64,000 nt of DNA from Chinchilla lanigera. Taxonomy: Eukaryota; Chordata; Mammalia; Rodentia; Chinchillidae. The DNA is taken from assembly GCF_000276665.1 (NCBI RefSeq), contig NW_004955473.1, forward strand, positions 9,478,865-9,542,864. Reading direction: 5' to 3'. Under the pieces are notes generated by a model. That model saw only the letters and a program-made list of their open reading frames with translations, had not been told where the DNA came from and searched no databases. This document shows positions 1-11,885 of this stretch, piece by piece. Each line of letters starts with the position of its first letter. Position 1 is the first letter of the stretch. The translations under genes and the position numbers were made by a program.

Positions 1-420
1 CAGGGATGGACATCAGGGATTGATATTTTAAATAGGTACCAACCTTGACGAGTTCTTGACCCAACTCCTTACAGGAAAAGCCCCTGTTCTGTATTCATGC
101 CTGCTTCCTATGTGACTCCCTTCCCCATTTGATCCCAACTTAATCAATTTTGCCTGAACAGTTCTTACTGGCTGACCATAGTTTTATCTATTTTCCCCTA
201 CCTTCCACCTCACCTCATGGTTTTGCTCTATACAAGTCCCTAGAAAAGACAGAGTCTTGGGCAATCCACTTGGGCCCCTTCAGTCCCTCTCTTGGACAGA
301 AGCTTTCATTTCTTTCCCTCAATAAATATATTCTGCTCTTAACCTCCATTGTTCCTAAAATTCATTCTTCAATTTTAGAGAACATGAACTCTTCCCAGAT
401 ATTGTTCAGGTTGGGAGTTT
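1..420 (+). mobile_element. Possible class I LTR fragment at window edge
   Basis: A C/T-rich stretch leads into an AATAAA signal at 321-326, followed by a 'ttctgctcttaacctccattg' type segment. This layout, pyrimidine-rich U3/R then polyadenylation signal then U5, is usual for gammaretrovirus-type LTRs. A 120-codon open frame from 150 crosses it and shows no known domain, so I treat it as chance. The left end is cut by the window. Family not assigned; it could also be unrelated unique sequence. Confidence 0.35.
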
Positions 421-2013
421 TTATTTTCCTGTATCAGTATCACAGTACTACTGGTGGGTTGGTTAACACTTCTATTCACTGGACCATTCTACATACTTAT
501 ACCAATATCTAAAAAAGATGGGAGGTATAAAGGAATTTTTACTTATAATATTACTCAATATTTTTCTAAGAGGAACACCTTTCTCAAAAATCACCATTAA
601 ATTCTAGTTATATTTCATTTGCTAGAATTAGGCAACATATCCATACCTAGCACAATCAATAGGAAAGCAAAAAGGCAACTCAGAACAATCACAATTCTTT
701 TATTGGAGCTAGAATTAAAATAAACAGCACTAGCAAACAAGTGGGAAATTCCTCCCACAAAGTAGCCAAGATCATTTGCCACAATTCTGTTGGTCTTAGG
801 CTTAATCATTCTTAATAGCTCTGAATACAGTACTGATTTCTGCCCTATTATAGAAAATTTCATACTCTTGGAGAAAAAAAATTCAAAATACATGCAGCCA
901 AATCATCTCTACAAATATTGCTTAAGTGTTAAAGAATGAAACTAATTTCTTTTCATAAATGACTGGTAATTTTCCACCACTCTTCTAATTTTTCTTGATA
1001 TTATCTCACCATAAAATAGTCTCTAAAAAAGGACAAATCTGGATTTTTGTAAGGACTGAATTTATACAATATTGAGAGCTCTACTTAAGAAAAAAATACA
1101 ATTAGGGTTAGACTCAAAAATGAATATTTAGATTAGAAAATCCATCACAACAGATTCAGTATATTGAAAAGCTAACAAATGAAAAAAACATCATAAAATC
1201 AAGAAAAAGAAACTGTTACTTAACTTCATGACCTTTATCTATTCAGTTTTTGGAGAATTACTACTGTTGATCACCTCTTCATATGATGGTGATTTTGTAA
1301 ATTTTAGAAGAAATAAAAAGATAATTTTTTCTTTCCTTCAAATGTTTGGTAAAAAGCAGTTCCCTTCCTGTCATTGTTAATAAATAAGCAAAAAGTATGT
1401 TACTACATGCAAACATACTCAGTGTTTATAATGTGGCTATTGAACTGTGCCTCATGATTACAGAAACCTAGCTACATTACATTTTGTATGATTTCCAAAA
1501 AAGGAAAAAAAAGACATGGTCTTATAATAATTATAGTATCTACTGTGCTCCTAACAGTAGCAAATATTTGACTAGACTAATGAGAACCTATTCCCTTATT
1601 TGTAATTTTATATATTTAATAATTGAAAAACTTATGCATAGAAAAGCTTTTGACTTCATGCATTTCATATCTTGCTTCTAAACTCCTTTCGTATTTTTAG
1701 TATAGGAAGCTGTAGGTATTTGTATCACAACATGATTCCAGCTTTGCATCTATCTACATGTTGTAGGCACAACAGATGGTCAGAATAAACCTGTAATCTA
1801 TTGTAAGGCAACCCATGAAATTGAAAATGACTTTATCACATAAATATTTCCTATTATAAAGTAGATCATCTCCAACTCTACTTCCCCTTAGTTACATCCC
1901 TAACATGCCTTTGGCCATGTCAGTTTGTTAGGCAAAGAGCCGTGGGGAGACCATGAAAAATACATGGATAAAAATATCCGAATATACAAATTTTGCAAAA
2001 ATATATGATCATG
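421..2013. other. AT-rich stretch, nothing recognised
   Basis: AT-rich sequence with short A and T runs. No SINE, LTR, exon-like open frame or RNA gene was recognised. Confidence 0.6.
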
Positions 2014-2418
2014 TGCTACAGTTTGGATATAAAATGTACCCCCACAGTTCTGTGTTCAGAAATGAAGCTTTTGGAAGGTGATTGGATCATGGGGGCATTA
2101 TACTCAGCAATGTATTCATCCACTGAAGATCTCACTAGCTGAATGTGGTGTTAGGAGGCAGGCTTGGCTGAAGGTGAGTCACTAGAGGCATGACCTGGAA
2201 AGGTGAATTCCTTTTCCCCACTCCTCTCTCTTCTCTCTGCTTCCTGGCTGCCAAGAGTTAAGCAGCTTTCCTCTGTGATGTTCTTTCACCATGGCCCTTC
2301 AGCTTTAAAGTTAAACCATGGCCTGAACTCTCTGAATCTTAAGCCAAAATAATTTCCTCTTTCTGTACAATGCAAGTGTTGAACATTTTGTCCCAGTGAA
2401 CAGAAAATGATTAATACA
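2014..2418 (+). mobile_element. Solo LTR, MaLR-like (ERVL-MaLR)
   Basis: It starts with 'tgctacagtttggatat' and ends near 'gattaataca'. It carries the usual MaLR landmarks in order: 'ggtgattggatcatggggg', a pyrimidine-rich middle, a 'ctgcttcctggctgccaag' segment, and a 3' 'gagccaaaataa'-like signal followed by 'tttgtcccagtgaacag'. No internal retroviral sequence is attached, so it is a solo LTR. Subfamily not assigned. Confidence 0.75.
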
Positions 2419-2444
2419 CTATATGAATATATAGTTAATGCCTC

Positions 2445-2816
2445 TGTTATGTATTGAGTTTCATCTTCCTATAAAATTCATATGAAGAAGTACTAAGGCC
2501 CCAGTACCAGACAAAATGACCTTATATGGAGACAGGGACATTAAAAGAGTTGATTAAGTTAAAATGAGGTAAGTAGGGTGGGTCCTCATGCAATAAAACT
2601 GCTGTCATAAGAGGAGATTAAGACAGAGGTGTACACAGAAGGAAAACAATGTGAAGATACAAGGAAAAGGTGGTCATCTACAAGGCAAAGACAGAGGCTT
2701 CAGAAGAAATCTACCCTGCTCACATCTTGATCTTGGAATTTCAACCCTTCAGAATCTTGAGAAGATATCAACAAGTTTATGGTACATTGTTCTGACAGCC
2801 ATGATAAATTAACACA
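2445..2816 (+). mobile_element. MLT1/MST-like solo LTR
   Basis: It carries family landmarks in order: 'aaattcatatgaagaagt', 'aatgaccttatatggaga', 'gttaaaatgaggtaagta' and 'gggtgggtcctcatgcaata', then a late 'cacatcttgatcttggaatt' segment. The order and spacing fit an old mammalian MaLR LTR in sense orientation. It lies directly behind another LTR, so this is a cluster of independent insertions. A 61-codon reverse frame over it is a shadow. Confidence 0.75.
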
Positions 2817-3515
2817 GCCTACATTAGAACTTTGCCAGGAATCCTTTCTAGTAAGGGTACCCTCAAGCATAAACTTCCTTGTCATGCTATATTCATTTCT
2901 GTCTGTATCACAGTTTATCAGTTAATTGTTCTGTGCTTATTCATTTACCATTCTATGCAACTCTACCATAATTGCCTTGAGCATGCTTAAATTTTCTGAG
3001 TCTTCAAAAGTCAACCTCACCTATATCTTGCCCCTCTAATAACACAAAATAGGACTGAACACAATGGGCATCAATTAAGTACATTTTACTAATTTATTCA
3101 TGACATTTTCATGTTATCTTATCTGAAGTTATTAAAGAGAACATTTTTCTTCTCCCTAAGATTAACATCTCTGTGAAATCACACTTAGTATTGCGCTACA
3201 TTTTTCTACATAAATAATTCTGTTGAAAACCAGAGTAAGTACAACACATTAGTAAATACTATAGTAATCTGAAAGTATCTACATTAAATATCAGGTATCA
3301 AATATATATTAATAATTAGAAATGAGAAAATTATTTTATACCTAGGAAGCACATAAATGTCATGAAAATTTATCTTCAATAAGTGATCAGATGAGTGCAG
3401 AAAAAAAATTTAGCTGCATGTTTGTTGTGGCATAGGGCCTACTCAATTTAATAAAATTAAAATTAAAATTCTCAAGAATGTTATCCACACCCTATCCCAT
3501 TAATGAAATGGATAC
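2817..3515. other. AT-rich stretch, nothing recognised
   Basis: No repeat family or exon-like signal was recognised here. Confidence 0.55.
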
Positions 3516-3525
3516 AAAAGGTATG

Positions 3526-3715
3526 TTTTATAAACTGGTTGTATTGGGACATGCCTATAATCCCAACATTCTGTGAGTCTGATGCAGAAGGATCACAATA
3601 CAAGCACAGCCCAGGAAATTTAGGGATTTACTAACGTTGTATCTTAATAAAACATAGAAAAGATCTGGAAATGTATCTCAGTGCAAAGGTCCTCTGTTCA
3701 ATCCCCAGTACCTCA
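3526..3715 (+). mobile_element. Composite B1-ID type SINE
   Basis: The left half resembles the 5' part of a B1 element ('gacatgcctataatcccaac', 'gtctgatgcagaaggatca'). The right half resembles an ID element ('tctggaaatgtatctcagtg', 'ttcaatccccagtacctc'). A 10-bp direct repeat, aaaaggtatg, flanks the whole unit at 3,516-3,525 and 3,716-3,725, so both halves were inserted as one element. Composite B1/ID SINEs (B1-dID) are known in several non-murine rodent families, which supports the host assignment. Confidence 0.7.
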
Positions 3716-3832
3716 AAAAGGTATGCAGAATCCTAGTTTTGCTTTTTCGCATTTTACAGTCCTGGTGGGTGCCTCTAAATAAAGATTGGATTTAAAAAGT
3801 AAATCTGCTTCTGTAGAACTAAATGTATCTAA

Positions 3833-4008
3833 TAAGCAAGGCATGGTGGCACATGATTGTGATCCCAGCAATCAGGAGGCTGGGGCAGGAGGATTGCCAT
3901 GAGTTTAGGCCAGCCTCAGCTACATAGTGAGTTCAAGGCCAGCCTGAACTAAATAGCAAGAACTTGTTTCAAGTAAAAAATAAATAAATAAATAAAAACA
4001 AAAGAAGA
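3833..4008 (+). mobile_element. B1-type SINE
   Basis: Contains 'ggcatggtggcacatgattg', 'gaggctggggcaggagg' and the duplicated right part, where 'agttcaaggccagcctgaac' follows an earlier 'ggccagcctcagctacatag'. It ends in an A-rich (AAAT)n tail. Imperfect direct repeats (aaatgtatctaa / aaaagtatctat) flank it. Confidence 0.85.
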
Positions 4009-4019
4009 AAAAGTATCTA

Positions 4020-4330
4020 TAAACTTCCTAAATCCTGTTTGTACTTTATTGTTGCAAATATCATTCTTTATATTGATGGTGTCTTAAATTATCCTGATAT
4101 TTATTTGCTGTTTGTAAACATTACTATTAATTTAGTTATTTTCCTGATTAATAATTTAATAATCTTTAACTTTATAATTCATTAAAACAACATATACAAG
4201 GTGTAAAGCATAATCACTATTATTTTCATTATCATTTACTTGATTCCATTGTTTCCTACTTATTGTCTAAGAATTAAAGCTTAGGGTATCTAGATCCATC
4301 CCCAAACTCCTGAATTCTCAGTGTAAGCCC
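4020..4330. other. AT-rich gap between two B1 elements
   Basis: Nothing recognised. Confidence 0.55.
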
Positions 4331-4489
4331 CTCTTTTTTTTTTTTCTTTTTGAGACAGGGTCTCACTATGCAGTTCAGGCTGGTTTTGAACTCAATTTGT
4401 AGCCCAGGCTGGTCTTGAATTCACAGTGATTCTCCTGCCTCAGCCTCCCAAGCACAGGGTTTACATGCATGTGCTACTATGCCTGGCTT
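4331..4489 (-). mobile_element. B1-type SINE
   Basis: Reverse orientation: a T-rich tail, then 'tttttgagacagggtctcac', the duplicated 'ccaggctggtcttgaattc' type segments, and the head 'actatgcctggc'. Pol III-transcribed, 7SL-derived family. Confidence 0.85.
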
Positions 4490-5100
4490 GACAGACTTTC
4501 TTATGGCTAATTCGATAAATTAAATGGCACAACTCAGAGAGTCAGTCTATTATTTCTGAAATTGACCCTTTTCTTTTAACTATCTAACATACAGGAAAAA
4601 TGGTTGACATAATTGCATTGAAAGCATTGCTACATTATTGTAGTTAATGTATTATTATATGTTAAATCATATAGTATTAAACAAGGAGAACTCATCTAAA
4701 AGAAAGTATACTAAATTAAATATGTATTCTAGATATTAAAATGTAATGAAAATTTTAAGTATTATAATGTTAACAGGAGAGCTGGCAAGCTAGATTTTTT
4801 TAAAAATTGTAATAAAGAAATATAAAATGAAAATGTTTTATTCAATAGGAAGCAGAATATGTAAGGCATGTCCATGCAAATCCTGTCTCCTTTGCCATCA
4901 TAGTTCAGTGTTTTGCATGTGATAAATGTATAAAATTTGTAAGCATCTCAATAAAATGTTATGTGCTAATCATGGGTTCTTTATTTAGCCAACAACATAT
5001 TTTTGATGTTTTTAACTAATGACTGTCCTGCACGCAAAAAAATCTTAGTTCTATGAAATATTTCATGCTAAAAGCTGTAAGTGTGTTGTTAAACATATGT
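4490..5100. other. AT-rich stretch, nothing recognised
   Basis: AT-rich with several A-runs. No family recognised. Confidence 0.5.
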
Positions 5101-5104
5101 AACT

Positions 5105-5396
5105 ACATGTACCTCCCATAGCTTCATGGGCTTTTGAAAGTTGATTGGATTGTGGGAATTCATTCCTGATTTGCTTTTAAGAAGTGGGGTCTACTCACTG
5201 TAGACATGATCTATCTCTTTCTGGCTCCTATCTTGGCTCTCTGTGCTTCCTGGACCCAGGAAGTGGGCTGTATTTTTTTTCTTATGCCCCTTTGCCCCGG
5301 AGCCTACAAACCATGGACTGTAACTGCGAGGCAACATACAACTCCTATTTTAAGCTATGGTGTTGAATATTGTATCTCAGTCACAGAAGGTGAATA
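5105..5396 (+). mobile_element. MaLR-like LTR, degraded
   Basis: It contains 'gttgattggattgtgg', a 'gggtctactcactgtagaca' middle, a 'ctgtgcttcctggaccc' segment, 'aaaccatggactgtaactgc', and an end reading 'tattgtatctcagtcacaga'. These match the order of landmarks in the MaLR LTR at 2,014-2,418. Two 60-63 codon frames over it are incidental. Confidence 0.65.
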
Positions 5397-5797
5397 AGAT
5401 GTGTTTCATAAGGAATTTCTGCCTTGATTATCTCTATCAACATATAAAAGGGCAAATTATGAATATATTTCTGAATCAGGTTTCATGATGTAAGATGCTG
5501 AAATAATAAATTATCTTATCATGGGACCATTAAAAATAGATATCCTAAACATTCTAGCTTACTTGTGATTATTAACTAATTTCCTTTTAAATAAATATGC
5601 TTCCTGAGTATAAAATAATATGTGGTCTTTTATAAAAATATTGAGATACTAAAAAACTTTTTAAATCTAATACTCTTTGCTTAGTGGTATTACATTTTTT
5701 TTCTGTTAAATTCCATATCTGGTACATTTTTCAAATATCTTAAAATTCTTTGTGAACATGTTCAAAATCTAATTTTAATGATAACTTAAAACACAAT

Positions 5798-5891
5798 CAA
5801 GCATCTGGGGATGTAGCTTCATGACACAGCACCTGCCTGGCAAGCATGGAGCCCTGAGTTTGATTCCCAGTACTCCCCAAAAAAGAACCAC
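5798..5891 (+). mobile_element. ID-type SINE
   Basis: tRNA-like head 'ctggggatgtagcttcatga', 'cacctgcctggcaagcatgg' and a box B-like 'gagtttgattcccagtact', followed by an A-rich tail. Perfect 10-bp direct repeats (aaaacacaat) at 5,788-5,797 and 5,892-5,901 mark the insertion. Confidence 0.85.
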
Positions 5892-5901
5892 AAAACACAA
5901 T

Positions 5902-7799
5902 AAGGCTAAATAGAAGATAACACTTAAAAATATTACGTATATTTAAAACTAATTATACTGTATTATGTTGAGAAAGAATATGTGTAATCAGAGACTATCT
6001 TTGCTTGTTAAACACTACTATATTTTAAAATAATCACCTCTTTTATGATAGCTATTGACTTGAATTCTCATGTATGGAAAAGAGTAACTGTGAATACATG
6101 ACGAAAACGTATGACTAAAATATATCGACAATTTCTAAAAAATATTTCAGCTGTGGTGTGTATAACTGAGATTTGATATTTAATTAGGGTTTCTCCTAAT
6201 AAATAATTATGGTTTTGACCTAAATTGAGGTAAACATACAATCACTCAAATACTCAACCACATGACTTTTTGTACTTTAAATTATGTCTTCCTTAATTAG
6301 GAAACTCATTAAAGATTCAGGTAACATATATTTTCAGCATTTCATTGGACTTAGGCCAGTTGTCAGGTTTTATTTCAGACAGTGTCTATTCTGAGGCTTT
6401 CCAAAGCATTTTTTTTAAAATCTTATGGTAAAAACGAAAACAAATTAGAAGACTGTCTATCCATGAAAGTGTCCAGAGTCTTTACCACTAATTAAGAATT
6501 ATATCCCTCTTTGCGCTTCATATAGTTCCTTAGAATAGAGAAGAGTCTAAATCTTGATGTAATTTTTAACAAAACCGTTTTTGGAGGAGAGAGAACAGGT
6601 GGCTTAAAGAGAAAAAGAATTTTAATTTGTCAAAGTGACTAAATCTTCCTAAATCCATAAATAGTATCAAGTTCTCCACTTGTTCAATTCTTAAAATTTA
6701 GATGCTTTTGGTTACTAAAATATTACAACTAATAATTTTGAAACATGATTTCAGTAACGCATTTTTATTTTAAAATGTCGACACTGAAGATGTCATTGTG
6801 AATTATGAAACTTTCTATGTTTAATTTTATTTGGTGCCAAGGGCTATGAGTAAAAGATTTTATTGAAATAAAGGTTAATATAATAACTTCACTTTAGCTC
6901 TAATTATTTTCTTTTCTTTTTTTTAAACTGACTAATCAAACTTAAGTGCCCTTTAAATCAATATATTAAGGACAGTTTGATTCCAATTAACAATAAAAAC
7001 CTTCTTTGATCCTTTGACTTTTTAAGAGATAAATTTATATTTTCCAGACTAACATGAATTACATGTTTTCTATAGTCATATAATCATTAATATTCAATTT
7101 TGCTGCTTTACTGAGAGAAACCAGCAGAAATATATTATCTGCTCATCTAAGTGTGGTATGAGTACCTTTTATTAATATAAAGAGACCAAAATACTTTGAA
7201 TCACACACAGATTGTTAACATTAAGTAAGCCATTGCTCTATGTCAGATACTCTTCTGTGTCAAAACTGGGTTAACCCTCAAAACAGGCTGATGATGAGAA
7301 ACATTTAACAGTAACCAAATACAAGGAAATGTGCCTAACCTCCTACTTCTGAATATAGGCTTTGATTTATCTATGAGTGTATACTACTTTTAAAATAGAA
7401 CTCTGAACTGATATCTTTAAAAATTAATCTCATAGAAAATGCATATGAATTAATGTTTAAACTGTGAATATAATGATATATTAGTTCTTTTATATATGTG
7501 TAATAGTCATAAATAAGAGAGAACAAGTTACATATGTACAATATACACATATATGATACTATATAATATATATGTATATATCTGGAGAAGTTCACTAAAT
7601 AATATTCTCTCTAGATAATAGGATTTCAAATAATTTTCATTTTCTTTTTGTACACTGTGTTATGACTTGAACTGAAGCAGCACTCATAGACTAAGCATAA
7701 TATTAGAATATTAAGAAAACTTACATGAAAGCATTGAGCTTGGCTGACAGAAAAATGAATTGTGTTTTTGTTATTGCTATTGCAAATTGGAAGAACAGG
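5902..7799. other. Long AT-rich stretch, nothing recognised
   Basis: No element or gene recognised. An alternating T/A patch lies around 7,490-7,580. Old unrecognisable repeats are likely but cannot be assigned by eye. Confidence 0.55.
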
Positions 7800-9482
7800 C
7801 TACAAGAATATTTATCTAACGAGAAGATATCCACAATAGCAAAAGAAATTCTGGTCAACAAAGGCAAGTCAGGCGGCACTACAAACCCAGATCTGAAATA
7901 ATCCTACAAAGCTACTGTGATAAAATCAGCATGGTATAGGCAAAAACAATAACAACAACAACAAAAAAAAACAGGCCTGAGGATCAGTGGAACAGAATGA
8001 AAGATATAGACTCAATCTCAAACACACTCAGCTACATTATATTTGAAAAAGGAACCAAATATGGTCACTAGAAGAATGATAGTCGCTTTTATAATTGGTG
8101 CTGGAAAAACTGGCTTTGAACATGCTGAAGACTAAAACTAGACCCATGTCTTTCACCATACACTAAATTAAAGTTGAAGTAGATCAAAGATCTAAATATT
8201 AAAATAGGAACACTAAATTTACTGGAAGAGAAAATAGGTAGAAGTCTTGAAGGTATAGATGTAGGCAGAGACTTTATGAACAAAACACAGACAGCAAGGG
8301 AAATATTACAAAGAATCAACAAATGGTATCACACCATGTTAGAAAGCTTATGTGCAACAAAATAAATCACCAACAGAGTGAAAAGACAACCCACAGAGTG
8401 GAAAAAATTATAACCAGCTGTTCCTCAGACAAAGGACTTATATCTAGAATATATAAAGTATTAAAATAAATCAGATCCCCCAAATTCAGAGACCCAATCC
8501 AAAAATCGGCATCTGAGATGAATACACACTTCTCAGATGAAGAAATAGAAATGCCAAATCAATATACGAAGAAATGTTCAACATCACTGATAATTCAAGA
8601 GATGCAAATTAAAAAAACACTGAGATTCCATCTCACGCCAGAAAGAATGGCTATTACCAAGAAATCAACCAATAACAAATTCTGGCAGATCTACGGGTAA
8701 AAGGAACCCTTCTCCACTGTTGGTGAAAGTGTAAACTGGTGCAACCATTGTGGAAATCAGTGTGGAGATTCACTGAAAAATAGGAGTAGAGGTTCCATTC
8801 AACCCTGCTAGGGGTTGAAGAAGATACCCTTCTGGGTATCTTCCCTGAAGAATTAAAAACATCACACCACAGTGATATATATGATATATGTGCACCCATG
8901 CTTATAGCAGCACATTGTAATAGTTAAATCTTGGAAACAAAGAAAAATACCCATCAGCCAAGGAATGGATAAAAATAGTTGCGTTTTTTTATACAGTGAA
9001 GTGCTACTCAACCATAAAGAAGGATAAACTGGATCCTTTTATCCAGTTAAATGGGTGCAACTCTAGACAACACTCATAATTTATGTGAAATAAAACATAC
9101 CCATATGTGTCAAAGCTGTATTGTCTCATTAGTGTGAGAAACTGAGCAAGTAAAAAAGATCCAAAATGAACAGTAGATATTGTGAATTGGGAAAAAACTC
9201 TTCAAAAGAAAAGACAAACTATGATGGGAGAAAGGGGAAAAGGAAAATGTACTTATACACAAGATAGAATAGTTATACAGCTAGTTTCTCTTAGTTCATT
9301 TAAAAGAAACGTTTGTGCTAATATTGTTTACACAAAATATCATGCTTATATTTTGTACTCTGAGTAACTACTATGAAAACAACAATATGCCATGTATCAA
9401 TTATTGTAACTCTCCTACTAACCTGTTTTGAAACTCTGTTTTACTGTTACTATTTTTTTGTCTTTAAAATAAAAAAGAATAG
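7800..9482 (+). mobile_element. LINE-1, 5'-truncated: 3' part of ORF2 plus 3' end
   Basis: The sequence matches the C-terminal part of L1 ORF2 in sense orientation. Recognisable segments are 'aaaagaaattctggtcaaca', 'ggatcagtggaacagaatg', 'actggctttgaacatgctga', 'ttctcagatgaagaaataga' and 'actgttggtgaaagtgtaaa', then the 'ccaaggaatggataaaaat' segment. It ends in an AATAAA-like A-rich tail. Many stops and frameshifts break the frame, with the longest open stretches only 60-80 codons, so it is dead. ORF2 encodes the endonuclease and reverse transcriptase; only its last third is present. Confidence 0.9.
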
Positions 9483-9599
9483 TTTGTCTAGCTTTAGCTC
9501 ATATTGTGGTCTGAAAGATATATTCAGTTCATAGTAAAATGTATACATAAATCTTTTAGGATTTTCTTTTGTTCTAATTGTTCTATTCTTCTAAAATTA

Positions 9600-10491
9600 G
9601 GTTGAAGAATCCAAAGCTAAGAATACATAAATCCAACAGAAGTTCAAAAAGTTCCATTTAATTCTAATATATATGTTAAAGATTTTCCCCTATTTTGCCT
9701 TACAGAAGTTTCAGAGTTTCTATTTTTATATCTAGGTCTTTGATTTGACATCAGTATGAAGTGAGAAATATAATCTAATTACATTCTTCAGATTTTGCAC
9801 AACCAGTTTTCCCAGCACCATTTTTTAAAGAGGTTCTCTTTCTCTAGCAAATGTTTTTAGCCCCTTTTGTCAAAGATTGGATGGCTAAAGTTAAAAGTTT
9901 TTTTTTTTCTGTCTTCTATTCTGTTCCACTGGTCTACATTTCTGTTTTTGTGATAGTTCTATACAGTTTTTATTACTATAGCCTTGTAGAATATTTGAAA
10001 ATCCAGGATTGTAGTGCTTCCTACTTTGCTCTTTTTGTTCAGGATTTTGTTGGCGACTCTGGTTTTCTTCTGGTTCCACATAAATTGTTTCTTCTAGTTC
10101 TGTAAAGAATGTTGTTGGTATTTTGACTTGAATTACATTGAATATATATATATATATATATCTGTGTGTGTGTGTGTATGCATATATATATTGCTTTTGT
10201 CTAATAAGAGCATTTTTGCAATATTGATTCTATCTATCCACGAACAGGATATCTTTTCATTCTCTATATCTTTTTTCAATCGCTGTCATAATTCTTGTTA
10301 TAGAGATCTTTCACCTTCTTGGTTGACTCCTACATATTGACTTTTTGAAGTATCACGAATGGGACTGTTTAACTGATTTCTTTCTTCATGGCTTTATTAT
10401 TGGTGTACAGAAATACTATTGAATTTTGGTGTTGATTTTGTACCCTGGCACTTCATTGAATTTGTTTATTATCTCTATGAGTCTTTGATGG
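9600..10491 (-). mobile_element. LINE-1 ORF2 fragment
   Basis: Reverse orientation relative to the previous L1. Segments such as 'ccagttttcccagcaccat', 'tctattctgttccactggtc', 'attactatagccttgtagaa' and 'ttgaattacattgaat' are complements of central/3' ORF2 sequence. The element is broken by a T/A-G/T microsatellite and multiple stops. An ID element sits at its right edge. Confidence 0.85.
10140..10192. repeat. (TA)n(TG)n microsatellite
   Basis: Alternating TA dinucleotides pass into TG dinucleotides and then back to TA, inside the reverse L1 fragment. Confidence 0.9.
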
Positions 10492-10508
10492 AGTTTTTTA
10501 GCTTTTCT

Positions 10509-10618
10509 TTTTTGTTTGTTTGTTTGTTTTTTGTTTTTTTCCAGTACCAGAAATCGAACTCACTACCTTGCGCCTGCCAGGCAGGCGCTGTGCTGCTGAG
10601 CTAAATCCCCAGCCCCCT
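10509..10618 (-). mobile_element. ID-type SINE
   Basis: T-rich tail, then 'ccagtaccagaaatcgaact' and the head complement 'gctgagctaaatccccagcc'. A perfect 17-bp target-site duplication (agttttttagcttttct) flanks it at 10,492-10,508 and 10,619-10,635, so the insertion is fairly recent. It forms an inverted pair with the ID element 56 bp downstream. Confidence 0.92.
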
Positions 10619-10674
10619 AGTTTTTTAGCTTTTCTATGTAAAGGATCTTGTCCTTTGAGAATAAGCATCATATT

Positions 10675-10752
10675 GGGCTAGGAATACAGCTCGGTGGCTT
10701 AGCACCTGCCTGGCAAGCCCAAGGTCCTGATTTGATTCCTGGTACCAGAAAG
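10675..10752 (+). mobile_element. ID-type SINE, short tail
   Basis: Head 'gggctaggaatacagctcgg', 'cacctgcctggcaagcccaa' and 'gatttgattcctggtacc'. Flanking repeats ataagcatcatatt / ataagcattatatt (13 of 14 matching) support an insertion event. Diverged, so older than its inverted neighbour. Confidence 0.85.
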
Positions 10753-10766
10753 ATAAGCATTATATT

Positions 10767-11235
10767 ATAATGATACATGCATACCCATATTTAAATCCAT
10801 GCAATACATAATAGCTAAGTTATTGAATCAGCCTAGAAATCCATCAATAGATGAATGGATAAGGAAAATGTGGTACATAACTATAATGGAACTTTACTCA
10901 GCTATAAAGAAGAATGAATTCAAGTCATTACTAGGAAAATGAACAAATCTTGAGACCATAATGTTAAGTGAAATGTTAGACACAAGAGATTAAATATCAC
11001 GTGGTTTTTCTTATGTGAAAAACCCAAGATATATATAAAGAGTACAATGAAGAGATAGTAGTACACAGGGAGGCAGACTTTTTGGTTATGTGGAAGAAAG
11101 AATAAGGAAAAGAATAGAAGGGAGTTGAAAAAGGTAGGGGTCTCAATATGATCAAGATATATATATATACAAGTATATATAGTACCCAAAATGAACATGC
11201 TACAGGCATATATCAATAAAACAGATTTTTAAAAA
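10767..11235 (+). mobile_element. LINE-1 3' end
   Basis: Sense-strand ORF2 tail segments ('aaatccatcaatagatgaat', 'ggtacataactataatggaa', 'actcagctataaagaagaat') lead into a purine-rich 3' UTR and an end 'atatcaataaaacaga'. The last part of the L1 (around 11,100-11,230) has the same layout as the 3' ends at 17,300 and 20,780. An alternating TA run lies at 11,157-11,170. Reverse-strand frames of 70 and 98 codons over it are shadows. Confidence 0.85.
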
Positions 11236-11885
11236 GTGTAATGAATTGGAAAGAAGTAATTATCTTATAGACAGAAGATACCTATTCAACAAAATTATTA
11301 GTTTGCAGATAAGATCATATATAGTAAAGGCAATATCTTTATGTTAATACAGAAAGACTACTGCCTAAACCAACTCATAGGTCATTTGTATCAGAATAAG
11401 GTGTGGTACTTGTTAAAAACAATACAGGGTTCTCGGTCTCTCAGGACAAACTGAGCTGAAATCTCTGGGAATGGAACCATACTGTATGAATTTTCAACAA
11501 GAGCCTTAAGTGTTTCTAACAGATACTAAAGATGGAGAATCAGTGTCATAGGTGTAAGATTTCTTTCACAATGAGATACTATTTGAATTGAAAATATAGA
11601 CCATCAGGGAAGACATTGTTGTTTTAGAAGCTTGAATTTAGTACTCAATTGACTCTAAAGTACAAAGTACTGAGGATATGCACCTGTACTTATGCAGCTC
11701 AGAGTAACTTAGACTATTTCATCCGAAATTTGTTTGACTCCCAGAATTTCCTGGGCAGTTTTCTTTATCCTAGGCAGTTTTTAAAAGGGCAAATTTTCAA
11801 GCGCTACAAAACACCTACTCAATCAGAATCTCTGTGGACAGAGCTTGAGAATCTAATTTTTTAAAATTTCACATGATTTTGATTA
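11236..11885. other. Nothing recognised
   Basis: AT-rich, no recognised family. A 71-codon frame at 11,649-11,864 shows no motif. Confidence 0.55.

Noticed and set aside
10140..10192. Regular repeats that could suggest a CRISPR-like or satellite array
   Set aside because: Simple dinucleotide repeats without spacers; the genome is mammalian.
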